From Hyphomonas sp. UBA5111 (GTDB taxonomy: Bacteria; Pseudomonadota; Alphaproteobacteria; Caulobacterales; Hyphomonadaceae): a stretch of 36,523 nucleotides of DNA. The stretch's first letter is position 1; the number at the start of each line of letters is the position of its first letter. Location: positions 1 through 36,523 of the forward strand of contig DHZF01000151.1 of NCBI GenBank assembly GCA_002414505.1, written 5' to 3'. A program made the position numbers and the translations under genes. The notes below the pieces were generated by a model that was not told where the DNA came from, did no database searches, and saw nothing but the letters and a program-made list of their open reading frames with translations. This document shows, in pieces, positions 17,126 to 25,678 of this stretch.

Positions 17126-17159
17126 GAAAGCGCGGCAGGGTTAACCCCGCCGCGCTTTC
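17126..17159 (-). terminator. Terminator hairpin after the ETF-QO gene
   Basis: GAAAGCGCGGC (17126-17136) pairs perfectly with GCCGCGCTTTC (17149-17159), and GGG/CCC inside the loop can extend it. Read leftwards the stem ends in TTTC. It separates ETF-QO from the TPR lipoprotein gene. Confidence 0.75.
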
Positions 17160-17186
17160 CGGAAACCATAAGGGACGAGGCCCTGT

Positions 17187-18869
17187 TTACATGTTCGGAT
17201 AGGCCGGACCGCCGCCGCCTTCCGGCACGGTCCAGTTGATGTTGAGGTTCGGATCCTTGATGTCACACGTCTTGCAGTGAATGCAGTTCTGCGAGTTGAT
17301 CTGGAACTTCAGCTCACCGCCTTCCTCGATCCATTCATAGACGCCAGCCGGGCAATAGCGCGCCGACGGACCGGCATAGACATCATGCTCGGAGGCCTTC
17401 TGCAGAGCCATGTCCTTCACGACAAGGTGAACGGGCTGGTCTTCGCCATGATAGGTGTTGGTGAAGGAGACATTGGTCAGCTTGTCGAAGCTGATCTTGC
17501 CATCCGGCTTCGGATAATCGATCGGCTTGAACTTCTTCGCCGGCTTCAGCGCCGCCGCATCGGTCTTGCCGTGCTTCAGTGTGCCGAAGAAGGAAAAGCC
17601 GCCGAACAGGCTGGAAATCCACATTTCCAGGCCGCCGAGCGGTATGCCGATGGCGGTGCCGAGGCGCGACCAGAGCGGCTTCACGTTCCGCACCTGCTTC
17701 AGCTCCTTGTAGACCGAGGACTCCTTGTAGGCGTCTTCATAAGCGGTTAGCACATCGCCCTCGCGGCCAGCCTTGATGGCCTCGAACGCGGCTTCGGCGC
17801 CCATCATGCCGGTCAGGATGGCATTGTGGCTGCCCTTGATGCGCGGCACATTGACGAAGCCAGCGCCACACCCGATCAGTGCGCCGCCCGGGAAGGCCAG
17901 CTTCGGCACGGACTGGAAGCCGCCCTCGGTGATAGCCCGTGCGCCATAGGCAACCCGCTTGCCGCCTTCGAGGTGCGGCAGCACGCAGGGGTGATGCTTG
18001 AAGCGCTGGAATTCCTGATAGGGCGAAATGTACGGATTCTCATAATTGAGGTGCACCACGAACCCAACCGAGATGAATGGCTCGCCATTGTCGCGGAAAT
18101 GGTAGAGGAAGCTGCCGCCGCCGGTCTTGTTGTCGAGCGGCCAACCCATCGTGTGCTGGACATAGCCCTCATTGAAATTCTCTTCCGGGACCGACCACAG
18201 CTCTTTCAGCCCGATGCCGTATTTCTGCGGGTCGCGGCCTTCATCCAGATTGTACTTGGCAATCAGCTGCTTGGTCAGCGAGCCGCGCGCGCCTTCTGCG
18301 AACAGGACATACTTGCCGAGGAGTTCCATGCCCGGCTCATAGTCAGACTTGTGCGAGCCATCGGCGGCAATGCCCATGACGCCGGCCACAATGCCCTTCA
18401 CTTCGCCATTCTCGCCGAGCACCAGATCGGAGGCGGCAAAACCCGGAAAGACTTCGACGCCGAGATTCTCGGCTTCCTGACCCAGCCAGCGCGCCACATT
18501 GGCGAGCGACCCGGTATAGTTGCCATGGTTCTTCATGAAGCCCGGCATAGGCAGCCACGAAATGTCGGCCTCGCCATTCGGCCCCAGGAATTTGAACTTG
18601 TCGCCGGTCACTTCGGTTTTCAGCGGGCGGTCATCCCGCTCACGCCAGCCGGGGATCAGCTTGTCGAGGCCAACCGGGTCCATGACGACACCGGACAGGA
18701 TGTGAGCGCCGATCTCGCCGCCCTTCTCGATCACGACGACCGAAAGGTCCTCGCCGGCGGCATCCGCCAGTTGCTTGAACCGGATTGCCGCGGACAGACC
18801 CGCAGGGCCACCGCCAACGATGACCAGATCATATTCCATCGACTCGCGCTGAACAGCGTCATCAGCCAT
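17187..18869 (-). CDS. Electron transfer flavoprotein-ubiquinone oxidoreductase
   Basis: A 560-residue, membrane-associated iron-sulfur flavoprotein that passes electrons from ETF (fed by acyl-CoA and other dehydrogenases) to ubiquinone. The FAD-binding motif VIVGGGPAGLSAAIRF is near the N-terminus. The C-terminus holds the [4Fe-4S] motif region QNCIHCKTCDIKDP, followed by NINWTVPEGGGGP, a diagnostic ending for this family. Length matches the family (about 550). The ATG at 18869 has a strong AAGGAGGAG just upstream; an upstream extension of 13 codons is not needed. The gene is divergent from the uracil-DNA glycosylase gene, with 94 bp between the starts. Confidence 0.95.
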   Translation of the reverse strand: MADDAVQRESMEYDLVIVGGGPAGLSAAIRFKQLADAAGEDLSVVVIEKGGEIGAHILSGVVMDPVGLDKLIPGWRERDDRPLKTEVTGDKFKFLGPNGEADISWLPMPGFMKNHGNYTGSLANVARWLGQEAENLGVEVFPGFAASDLVLGENGEVKGIVAGVMGIAADGSHKSDYEPGMELLGKYVLFAEGARGSLTKQLIAKYNLDEGRDPQKYGIGLKELWSVPEENFNEGYVQHTMGWPLDNKTGGGSFLYHFRDNGEPFISVGFVVHLNYENPYISPYQEFQRFKHHPCVLPHLEGGKRVAYGARAITEGGFQSVPKLAFPGGALIGCGAGFVNVPRIKGSHNAILTGMMGAEAAFEAIKAGREGDVLTAYEDAYKESSVYKELKQVRNVKPLWSRLGTAIGIPLGGLEMWISSLFGGFSFFGTLKHGKTDAAALKPAKKFKPIDYPKPDGKISFDKLTNVSFTNTYHGEDQPVHLVVKDMALQKASEHDVYAGPSARYCPAGVYEWIEEGGELKFQINSQNCIHCKTCDIKDPNLNINWTVPEGGGGPAYPNM

Positions 18870-18963
18870 TGGTTTCTCCTCCTTGCGGGTGATAGGGTGC
18901 CCGCTCATAAGCCCATTTGATTAAGCAATTACAGCGTCTATCAGGAAGGTCCAGAGCGTCCAG

Positions 18964-19752
18964 ATGCCCGCCCCTGCGTCAATTGATGCAATTAAGGCCC
19001 TCACCGAATGGTGGGGCGACATGGGCGTGGAAGTCGATGACGCCGCCGTGCAGGCCTATTTGAAGGTTTCCGAGAGCGCTGCGCCGCCTGCTGCCACAGC
19101 CCCGACACCCCCTGTCCGCCGCCCACGCCGCAAGAAAATCGACTGGGTCGAAGAGGCAAAAGCGGCAGCCGCCGCCTGTGATTCGGTCGAGGCCCTGAAA
19201 GCGGCCATTGAAGGGTTCGACGGCAGCCCGCTGAAAGGCGCTGCAGAAAATACAGTTGTCTATGATGGCACGCCCGGCGCCAGCCTGATGGTCATCGGCG
19301 AAGGCCCCGGCGCCGAAGAGGACCGCAAAGGCCTGCCCTTTGTCGGCAAGGCCGGGCAACTGCTCGACAAGATGCTGGCCGCGATCCACCGCGACCGCAC
19401 CGAGAATGCCTTCATCACCAATGTGAATTACTGGCGCCCGCCGGGAAACCGCAATCCGGAGCCGGAGGAGCTGGCCGTATGCCGTCCCTTCGTGGAGCGG
19501 ATGGTAGAACTGGTGGCGCCGAAAGTGATCGTCGCGGCTGGCGGCGTGCCGGCCAAATCCCTGCTGGACAGTTCCGATGGCATCATGCGGCTGCGCGGGA
19601 CGGAGCATGTCTTCAAGACGGCGGGCGGATTCAGCGCGCCGCTGATCCCGGTCCTGCACCCGGCCTATCTACTGCGCCGTCCACAAGACAAGTCCCGCGC
19701 ATGGCGGGACTTGTTGCTGGTGGAACAGCGTCTGGGAGAATTGGGCGGCTAG
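18964..19752 (+). CDS. Uracil-DNA glycosylase, family 4-like, with a reduced cysteine set
   Basis: A 262-residue repair enzyme that removes uracil from DNA. The N-terminal third (to about residue 60) is low-complexity and variable. The core shows GEGPGAEEDRKGLPFVGKAGQLLDKML (motif A), NVNYWRPPGNRNPEPEEL and LHPAYLLRRP (motif B, His232). Family 4 enzymes normally hold a [4Fe-4S] cluster with four cysteines. Here only Cys72 and Cys173 lie in or near the core; the position where many homologues have GCPLK reads GSPLK (Ser88), and the cysteine before RPP is also absent (YWRPP). The cluster is therefore probably missing or differently bound. Confidence 0.88.
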   Translation: MPAPASIDAIKALTEWWGDMGVEVDDAAVQAYLKVSESAAPPAATAPTPPVRRPRRKKIDWVEEAKAAAAACDSVEALKAAIEGFDGSPLKGAAENTVVYDGTPGASLMVIGEGPGAEEDRKGLPFVGKAGQLLDKMLAAIHRDRTENAFITNVNYWRPPGNRNPEPEELAVCRPFVERMVELVAPKVIVAAGGVPAKSLLDSSDGIMRLRGTEHVFKTAGGFSAPLIPVLHPAYLLRRPQDKSRAWRDLLLVEQRLGELGG

Positions 19753-19768
19753 GGATCAGCCAGAAGGA

Positions 19769-20245
19769 CTATTCCTCCAGGGCTTCCTCGGCTTTTTGAT
19801 CGACCAGCTCCATTTCGCGATCTTTACGCTGTAGAAAAGCCTCACCAATCGAACCGTCTTCATCCTTGCCGATGACGTCCTTGGCGACCGGGAAGATTTC
19901 GGTCTCTTCTTCGTCGATATGGTGTTCGTAATCATGGCGCAGCGTCTTGAAGCGCGTCAGCCAGCCGGGAGAACTCATGTCCATCTCGTCCAGTTCCTGG
20001 ATGATGTCGTCCAGCTCCTTGTGCTCGGCGACCGAGTGGCGGCCCTTGGGCTGTCCCTCCTCGCCTTCCATCAGCGGAGCATAGAAGGTCTCTTCCTCGG
20101 CGGCGGCATGCCCGCCCACATCATAATAGAACTCCTTCCAGAGTTCGCGGCGCTTGGTGGAGTCGCCTTCCGTTTCTGCCAGCTGGGCCAACAGATCACG
20201 GTGGGAATCATGATCTTTCTTCAGGGTTTCATAAATCGAGGGCAT
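19769..20245 (-). CDS. Hemerythrin HHE-domain protein
   Basis: A 158-residue, acidic, helical protein. Candidate iron ligands appear in the usual spacing: His12 and His15 (KKDHDSHRDLL), GGHAAAEEETFYAPL, HSVAEHKEL and LRHDYEHHIDEEETEIFP. HHE proteins form a four-helix bundle with a di-iron site and bind oxygen or take part in iron and oxidative-stress handling; the exact role here is unknown. The ATG at 20245 is preceded by AAGGATC. The open frame extends about 117 codons upstream but runs antisense into the glycosyltransferase gene. It converges on the uracil-DNA glycosylase gene. Confidence 0.88.
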   Translation of the reverse strand: MPSIYETLKKDHDSHRDLLAQLAETEGDSTKRRELWKEFYYDVGGHAAAEEETFYAPLMEGEEGQPKGRHSVAEHKELDDIIQELDEMDMSSPGWLTRFKTLRHDYEHHIDEEETEIFPVAKDVIGKDEDGSIGEAFLQRKDREMELVDQKAEEALEE

Positions 20246-20330
20246 GTGAGGGATCCTTTGTCTTATCCCTCTCAAACGCGTTAACCCCTGCCCGGTTCCG
20301 CGCCACACGATTGCCTGATAGGGAGTTTTA

Positions 20331-21014
20331 ATGCCCGCGCCGCTCTCCATCATCATCCCCACACTGAACGCCGCCGGTGACCTGCCGGATTGTCTGCAGG
20401 CGCTGATGCCGGGGCTGGAGCTGGGTCTGATCCGCGAAGTCATCGTGTCCGATGGCGGCTCGGAGGATGCGACGCCGCGCATTGCCGGTGACACGGGCGC
20501 AACCTTCCTGACTGGCGCAAAGGGGCGCGGCGCCCAGCTCGCGGCCGGGGCGAATGCCGCGCGGGGCGACTGGCTGCTCTTCCTGCACGCCGACACGATC
20601 CTCTCACCTGACTGGGCCGAGCGCGCCGCTCATCACATGGAGCGCCGCGCAGAAGCGGCTGCGGCCTTCACGCTGAAATACCGTTCCGACGACCGGGCCG
20701 CGCGCTGGCTGGAGGCCCGCGCCAATCGTCGTGCGCGGATTCTCGGCCTGCCCTATGGCGATCAGGGCCTGCTGCTCTCCCGCAAGCTTTACGAGGCGGT
20801 CGGCGGCTTCGCTGACGTGCCCCTGATGGAAGACGTCATGATCGCACGCGCCCTCGGCAAGAAGCGACTCGTCCTCCTGAGCGCCGAAGCGCGCACCTCA
20901 GCCGAGAAATATGAGCGCGATGGCTGGCGCAAGCGGGCCTGGAGCAATGCGTGGTTGCTGACCCGCTTCCTGATGGGCGCGAGCCCCGAGACCCTCGCCA
21001 AGGCATATCGCTGA
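20331..21014 (+). CDS. Family 2 glycosyltransferase, TIGR04283 type
   Basis: A 227-residue GT-A fold protein. Motifs are LSIIIPTLNAAGDLPDCL at the start, EVIVSDGGSEDAT (nucleotide-sugar site), KGRGAQLAAGANAARGDWLLFLHADT (with the DxD-like HAD), and a C-terminal GGFADVPLMEDVMIARAL. This is the TIGR04283 pattern, a family found near arsenosugar-type genes and elsewhere. AGGGAG precedes the ATG by six bases. The TGA stop overlaps the next gene's ATG (TGATG), so the two are translationally coupled. The sugar donor and acceptor are unknown. Confidence 0.9.
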   Translation: MPAPLSIIIPTLNAAGDLPDCLQALMPGLELGLIREVIVSDGGSEDATPRIAGDTGATFLTGAKGRGAQLAAGANAARGDWLLFLHADTILSPDWAERAAHHMERRAEAAAAFTLKYRSDDRAARWLEARANRRARILGLPYGDQGLLLSRKLYEAVGGFADVPLMEDVMIARALGKKRLVLLSAEARTSAEKYERDGWRKRAWSNAWLLTRFLMGASPETLAKAYR

Positions 21015-21619
21015 TGCGGCGCGCCCGGCTTCTGATCTTCGCCAAGCCGCCCCGCATGGGCCTCGCCAAGTCACGGCTCGCGGCTGGCGTGGGGCGGACC
21101 GAAGCCCGCCGCATCGCGCATTTTACGCTCGCCCGCACCATGCGCGCCGTCCGCGGCAGCGGCCTCGACGCCGCACTCTATCTCGCACCTGATCGCGCAT
21201 TGGACGAAACACTTGGAGGAATCTGGCCCCCGTTCTTGCCCCGGTTCCGTCAGGGCCCCGGCACACTGACCGAACGGCTCGGTAAGGGACTTGCCGACTC
21301 GCCCAACGGGCCGGTCCTGTTCATCGGCACGGACGCGCCAGACATCTCCGCCGCCCATCTGCACCACGCCGTGCGCGCGCTGCAGCGCCATGATGCCGTC
21401 TTCGGCCCGGCCGAGGATGGCGGGTTCTGGCTGTTTGGTGTGAACAAGCGTCCGGGCTTGCCGCCCCTGTTCGACAATGTGCGCTGGTCCGGGCCTCATG
21501 CGCTGGCAGATGTGCGCGCGAACCTGCCCTCCTCAGCCCTGCTGGCCCTGTTGCAAACGCTGCAGGATGTAGACGACAAAAATGACTGGAAGCGATGGTG
21601 CCAAAACAAACTTCGTTAA
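21014..21619 (+). CDS. TIGR04282/DUF2064 family glycosyltransferase-like protein
   Basis: A 201-residue protein with RLLIFAKPPRMGLAKSRLA at the N-terminus, where a nucleotide-sugar pyrophosphorylase-like fold begins. FIGTDAPDISAAHLHHAV and AVFGPAEDGGFWLFGV follow. These match the TIGR04282 (DUF2064) family, which is typically encoded next to TIGR04283 as here. The pair is sometimes linked to arsenosugar synthesis, but no arsenic gene such as arsM or arsS is in this window. The start overlaps the preceding stop, so the two proteins are probably made together. Confidence 0.88.
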   Translation: MRRARLLIFAKPPRMGLAKSRLAAGVGRTEARRIAHFTLARTMRAVRGSGLDAALYLAPDRALDETLGGIWPPFLPRFRQGPGTLTERLGKGLADSPNGPVLFIGTDAPDISAAHLHHAVRALQRHDAVFGPAEDGGFWLFGVNKRPGLPPLFDNVRWSGPHALADVRANLPSSALLALLQTLQDVDDKNDWKRWCQNKLR

Positions 21620-21695
21620 CTTGACTCAGGTTATGGAAGTAAACTCCAAAGCCGTGTCCAACGTAATCTCCGGACTCCAGACGACAGGACACATA

Positions 21696-22106
21696 ATGTA
21701 CCGACTGATTTATATCAGCACTGCGTCTGACGCGCTCACGGCTGCCGACATTGACGATATCGTCGAGACGGCAATCCGCAACAACGAACCCCGAAACATC
21801 ACAGGCGTGCTGGTCTATAATGGTCTGAACTTCCTGCAAGTGCTCGAAGGGACGCGGGCGGATGTCGAGAACATCTACAATCGCATCCTGCTGGATACGC
21901 GCCATGTCTCGGTCACAACCGTGCTGACCGAGACAGCCGAAATCCGTATCTTTTCGGGCTGGCACATGGCCGGACGCAAGACGATGGCCCTGGCAGGCCA
22001 TAGGGACTACGACAAGATGAACGATGTCCATGATGTGTTGGACCGCCAGATACCGGGCCACGTCCGCCAGGTCCTGGAAAACTTCACCTCCCTGAAGGGC
22101 ATCTGA
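21696..22106 (+). CDS. Stand-alone BLUF blue-light photoreceptor
   Basis: A 136-residue protein that is a single BLUF domain plus a short helical tail. The key flavin-contact residues are all present: Tyr6 (YRLIYIS), Asn34 (NITGVL), Gln48 (FLQVLEG), and Trp89/Met91 in RIFSGWHM. BLUF domains bind FAD and shift hydrogen bonding after blue light; short ones signal through protein partners. AGGAC lies nine bases before the ATG. The open frame extends 38 codons upstream, but that part overlaps the preceding gene and is not conserved in kind. The output partner is not evident from neighbours. Confidence 0.93.
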   Translation: MYRLIYISTASDALTAADIDDIVETAIRNNEPRNITGVLVYNGLNFLQVLEGTRADVENIYNRILLDTRHVSVTTVLTETAEIRIFSGWHMAGRKTMALAGHRDYDKMNDVHDVLDRQIPGHVRQVLENFTSLKGI

Positions 22107-22178
22107 TTTCACAGGTTTCCGGCAAGCCTGCCGATTTATGTTCTTGATTTGTTCTGTTGCTTGTGGCCTGTTCCGGTC

Positions 22179-23312
22179 ATGAGGACAGGACAGAAACTCT
22201 CTCCCAGCGGCCGGGTCAATCTGATCGATGCCCGGCAGGCCGAGGAGCGCTTCCAGCAGCGCGGACGCGGCGCCGTCTCGAACCAGACGGGCCGTTTCGA
22301 ATCGGAGACACGCTACGCCTTCGATGATGGCTGGGGCACGATCGAGGATGATGCCGGACGCCTGGAAACGACCCTGTTGAAGGACACGGCCCGCACGATC
22401 ATCACCTTCAACAAGTCGCCTGACATTTCATTCGACCGCACGGTGAACCCGTATCGCGGCTGTGAACATGGCTGCATCTATTGCTTTGCCCGCCCGACCC
22501 ATGCCTGGGGCGGCCTGTCGGCCGGGCTCGATTTTGAAAGCAAGCTCTTCTTCAAGGACAATGCCGTCGAGCTGCTGAAGCGGGAACTGTCAAAACCCAG
22601 CTATCTGCCCCGTGTCATCGCGCTCGGCATGAATACCGACGCCTACCAGCCGGTTGAACGCGAGATGCGCCTGACCCGCAGCCTTCTGGAAGTCCTGTCC
22701 GCCTATCGCCATCCGGTCAGCCTCCTCACCAAGTCTGCCCTGATCCAGCGGGACATCGACCTGATCGCTCCGATGGCCGAAGCGGGTCTCGCGCGGGTCG
22801 GCATCTCGCTGACCACGCTTGACCGCACGCTCGCACGCAAAATGGAGCCGCGGGCCGCCACGCCCCAGCGCCGGCTGGACACGATCCGGGCGCTCAGCGA
22901 GGCCGGAATCGAAGTTACCGTCATGACCGCGCCGATCATTCCCGGCCTGAACGATCATGAGATCGAAAGCCTGCTGGACGCCGCCGCCGATCATGGCGCG
23001 ACACGTGCGGGCTATGTGATGTTGCGCCTGCCTTATGAGATCAAGGATCTGTTCCATGAATGGCTGGTCCAGCATGTGCCCGACCGGGCCGCCCGGATCA
23101 TCAACCACATCCGGGATATGCGCGGCGGCAAGGATTACGACGCCAATTGGCATGAACGGATGCGCGGCGGCGGCCCGGTGGCCGATCTGATCTCACGGCG
23201 TTTCGGCCGGGCCACCGCCCGGCTCGGCATGAACCAGCGCAGAGACCCGCTGCGAACAAATCTTTTCCGCGTCATTGAAGAGCAGAACGGCCAGTTTCGT
23301 CTGGACGTCTAG
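22179..23312 (+). CDS. Radical SAM protein (PA0069 family)
   Basis: A 377-residue radical S-adenosylmethionine enzyme. The cluster motif CxxxCxxC appears as CEHGCIYC, preceded by NPYRG and followed by FARPTHAWGG, typical of the PA0069/SplB-like group. Later blocks are VIALGMNTDAYQPVE, VSLLTKSALIQRD and RVGISLTTLDRTLARKMEP. Members of this group are uncharacterised, although some resemble spore photoproduct lyase in the core. The ATG at 22179 is chosen; a TTG ten codons upstream is also in frame but nothing supports it. A 72-bp gap separates it from the BLUF gene on the same strand, so a shared transcript is possible. Confidence 0.88.
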   Translation: MRTGQKLSPSGRVNLIDARQAEERFQQRGRGAVSNQTGRFESETRYAFDDGWGTIEDDAGRLETTLLKDTARTIITFNKSPDISFDRTVNPYRGCEHGCIYCFARPTHAWGGLSAGLDFESKLFFKDNAVELLKRELSKPSYLPRVIALGMNTDAYQPVEREMRLTRSLLEVLSAYRHPVSLLTKSALIQRDIDLIAPMAEAGLARVGISLTTLDRTLARKMEPRAATPQRRLDTIRALSEAGIEVTVMTAPIIPGLNDHEIESLLDAAADHGATRAGYVMLRLPYEIKDLFHEWLVQHVPDRAARIINHIRDMRGGKDYDANWHERMRGGGPVADLISRRFGRATARLGMNQRRDPLRTNLFRVIEEQNGQFRLDV

Positions 23313-23510
23313 GCCCGCTTCACCTCTCCCAGTCCGAGCGGTTTGCTGAACGCGCAAAAATATAGCGGCCTTCATACATTTCCCGGCCATTTCAGCCCGC
23401 CTGCTGTGCCTGCCTGTGTAGACCCGCCATCAGGAAGCAGGATAGCAATGCACCCGGCTGTAGGCCTGCTCCGCCTCCATTCACGCCGAACTCACAGGCT
23501 TTCCCCGATT

Positions 23511-23531
23511 TTATCCACAGGACTATCCACA
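23511..23531 (+). promoter_or_regulatory. Two DnaA-box-like sites upstream of ccrM
   Basis: TTATCCACA (23511-23519) is a perfect match to the high-affinity DnaA box, and CTATCCACA (23523-23531) differs in one base. They start 12 bp apart in the same orientation. DnaA binding here could tie ccrM expression to replication. The 356-bp gap between the radical SAM gene and ccrM holds no gene; it contains these boxes, the palindrome at 23549 and the GANTC cluster. The first 200 bases of the gap show nothing I can name. Confidence 0.6.
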
Positions 23532-23548
23532 AGGAAAATCTGCTGATA

Positions 23549-23564
23549 GTTTCGATCCCGAAAC
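23549..23564. promoter_or_regulatory. Palindrome upstream of ccrM
   Basis: GTTTCG-ATCC-CGAAAC is a perfect 6+4+6 inverted repeat between the DnaA-like boxes and the GANTC cluster. It may be an operator. No regulator gene is adjacent, and I see no canonical CtrA site (TTAA-N7-TTAA) nearby. Confidence 0.4.
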
Positions 23565-23575
23565 GAACCGGGGCT

Positions 23576-24751
<1,176 letters not shown>

Positions 24752-24778
24752 GCTTCCTCGAAAACATGTAAATGAAGG

Positions 24779-24809
24779 CGGCGCGGGATCAGTCCTGCGC
24801 CGTTTCTTC
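24779..24809 (+). terminator. Terminator after ccrM, overlapping the paaX-like gene end
   Basis: CGGCGCGGGA (24779-24788) pairs with TCCTGCGCCG (24793-24802) with one G-T pair and a TCAG loop, followed by TTTCTTCG. The stem lies partly inside the last codons of the opposing gene (24789 onward), so its sequence must serve both. Confidence 0.7.
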
Positions 24810-25628
24810 GAGGGATGCATGATAGGCGCGCCAGCAGGCCTGACCGACCTTGTTGTACGCCCGCATCTTCTCCGCCATCCGCAGGAACCCATCCTGGTCG
24901 CCCAGCTCCGGCGGCAGCAGCGGATCGAAATTGATCGCCCGGATCACCGGTTGCCCGATCAGCAATGTCTCGCGCGCCGCGTCATCCATACTGCTGGTCG
25001 CAAGCCCCTCCAGGCTCCGCTCCATCGTCTTGATCGCCTGCGCATAGGACCGCGACAGGGCCTTCGGTGACCAGAGGCCTGCCCAGTTCTGCGGTCCGGC
25101 CATGGCAATCTCGCAGGCCCGCATCAGGATGATATCCTCATCCGCGCCAATATCGGTCAGGTCGCTACGATGCGAATCCAGATCGCCCGACAGATTTGCC
25201 GGCCGCACCCAAAAGCCTTCCTCTGTCTGCTGGTAGCCGAACAGCGCCAGCGCCCGCTCCCTGGCGCGCAATTGCTTGCGGTCACTGCGGCCGAGATGCT
25301 TGGTCAGGGCGACCAGCCAGTCCCCGTTCCAGTCCACCATCCGGTCGGCCACATGCTCCCATTGCTGGACCCGCCGCATCAGCGCCTGCGCCTTTGGCCC
25401 CGGACTGTAGACGCCGCGCTCCGGGCTTTCCAGCAGGCCATCCTTCATCAGCCGCGTCACCGCCACGCGCAGGGTCGATGCCTCGATCCCGAACAGCGCT
25501 GCCGCATTGATGAGGCGGCCGATCGCCTGCGGCGAGGCATCCGTGCTGCTCATCAGCGACAGGACCAGCGCCCGTGCGGACACGTCCTGGGGGTCAAGAG
25601 GATTATAATAATACACGAATTGACTCAT
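24789..25628 (-). CDS. PaaX-like transcriptional regulator
   Basis: A 279-residue cytoplasmic regulator. The N-terminal 90 residues form a winged helix: ARALVLSLMSS, IGRLINAAALFGIEASTLRVAVTRLMKDGLLES, PERGVYSPGPKAQALMRRVQQW. The remaining part (GDWLVALTKH, LRARERALALFGYQQTEEGFWVRPANL) matches the PaaX central and C-terminal domains. PaaX represses phenylacetate genes when phenylacetyl-CoA is absent, but no paa genes lie here. It is divergent from a desaturase gene with only 50 bp between starts and a palindrome in that gap, so control of the desaturase is a reasonable inference. No clear ribosome binding site precedes the ATG. Confidence 0.82.
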   Translation of the reverse strand: MSQFVYYYNPLDPQDVSARALVLSLMSSTDASPQAIGRLINAAALFGIEASTLRVAVTRLMKDGLLESPERGVYSPGPKAQALMRRVQQWEHVADRMVDWNGDWLVALTKHLGRSDRKQLRARERALALFGYQQTEEGFWVRPANLSGDLDSHRSDLTDIGADEDIILMRACEIAMAGPQNWAGLWSPKALSRSYAQAIKTMERSLEGLATSSMDDAARETLLIGQPVIRAINFDPLLPPELGDQDGFLRMAEKMRAYNKVGQACWRAYHASLEETAQD

Positions 25629-25635
25629 ACTGATA

Positions 25636-25646
25636 ATTACTGTAAT
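25636..25646. promoter_or_regulatory. Palindromic operator candidate between the paaX-like and desaturase genes
   Basis: ATTAC-T-GTAAT is a perfect 5+1+5 palindrome in an AT-rich island (25629-25660) within otherwise GC-rich DNA. It sits ten bases from the regulator start and 33 from the desaturase start, a natural place for an autoregulatory operator and the promoters. Confidence 0.45.
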
Positions 25647-25678
25647 AATTTATTAAAGCACAGGATGGGAGCCCTGCC

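Noticed and set aside
23511..23531. Chromosomal origin of replication at the DnaA-like boxes
   Set aside because: Only two boxes, no AT-rich unwinding region and no dnaA, hemE or parAB nearby; a promoter role is more likely.
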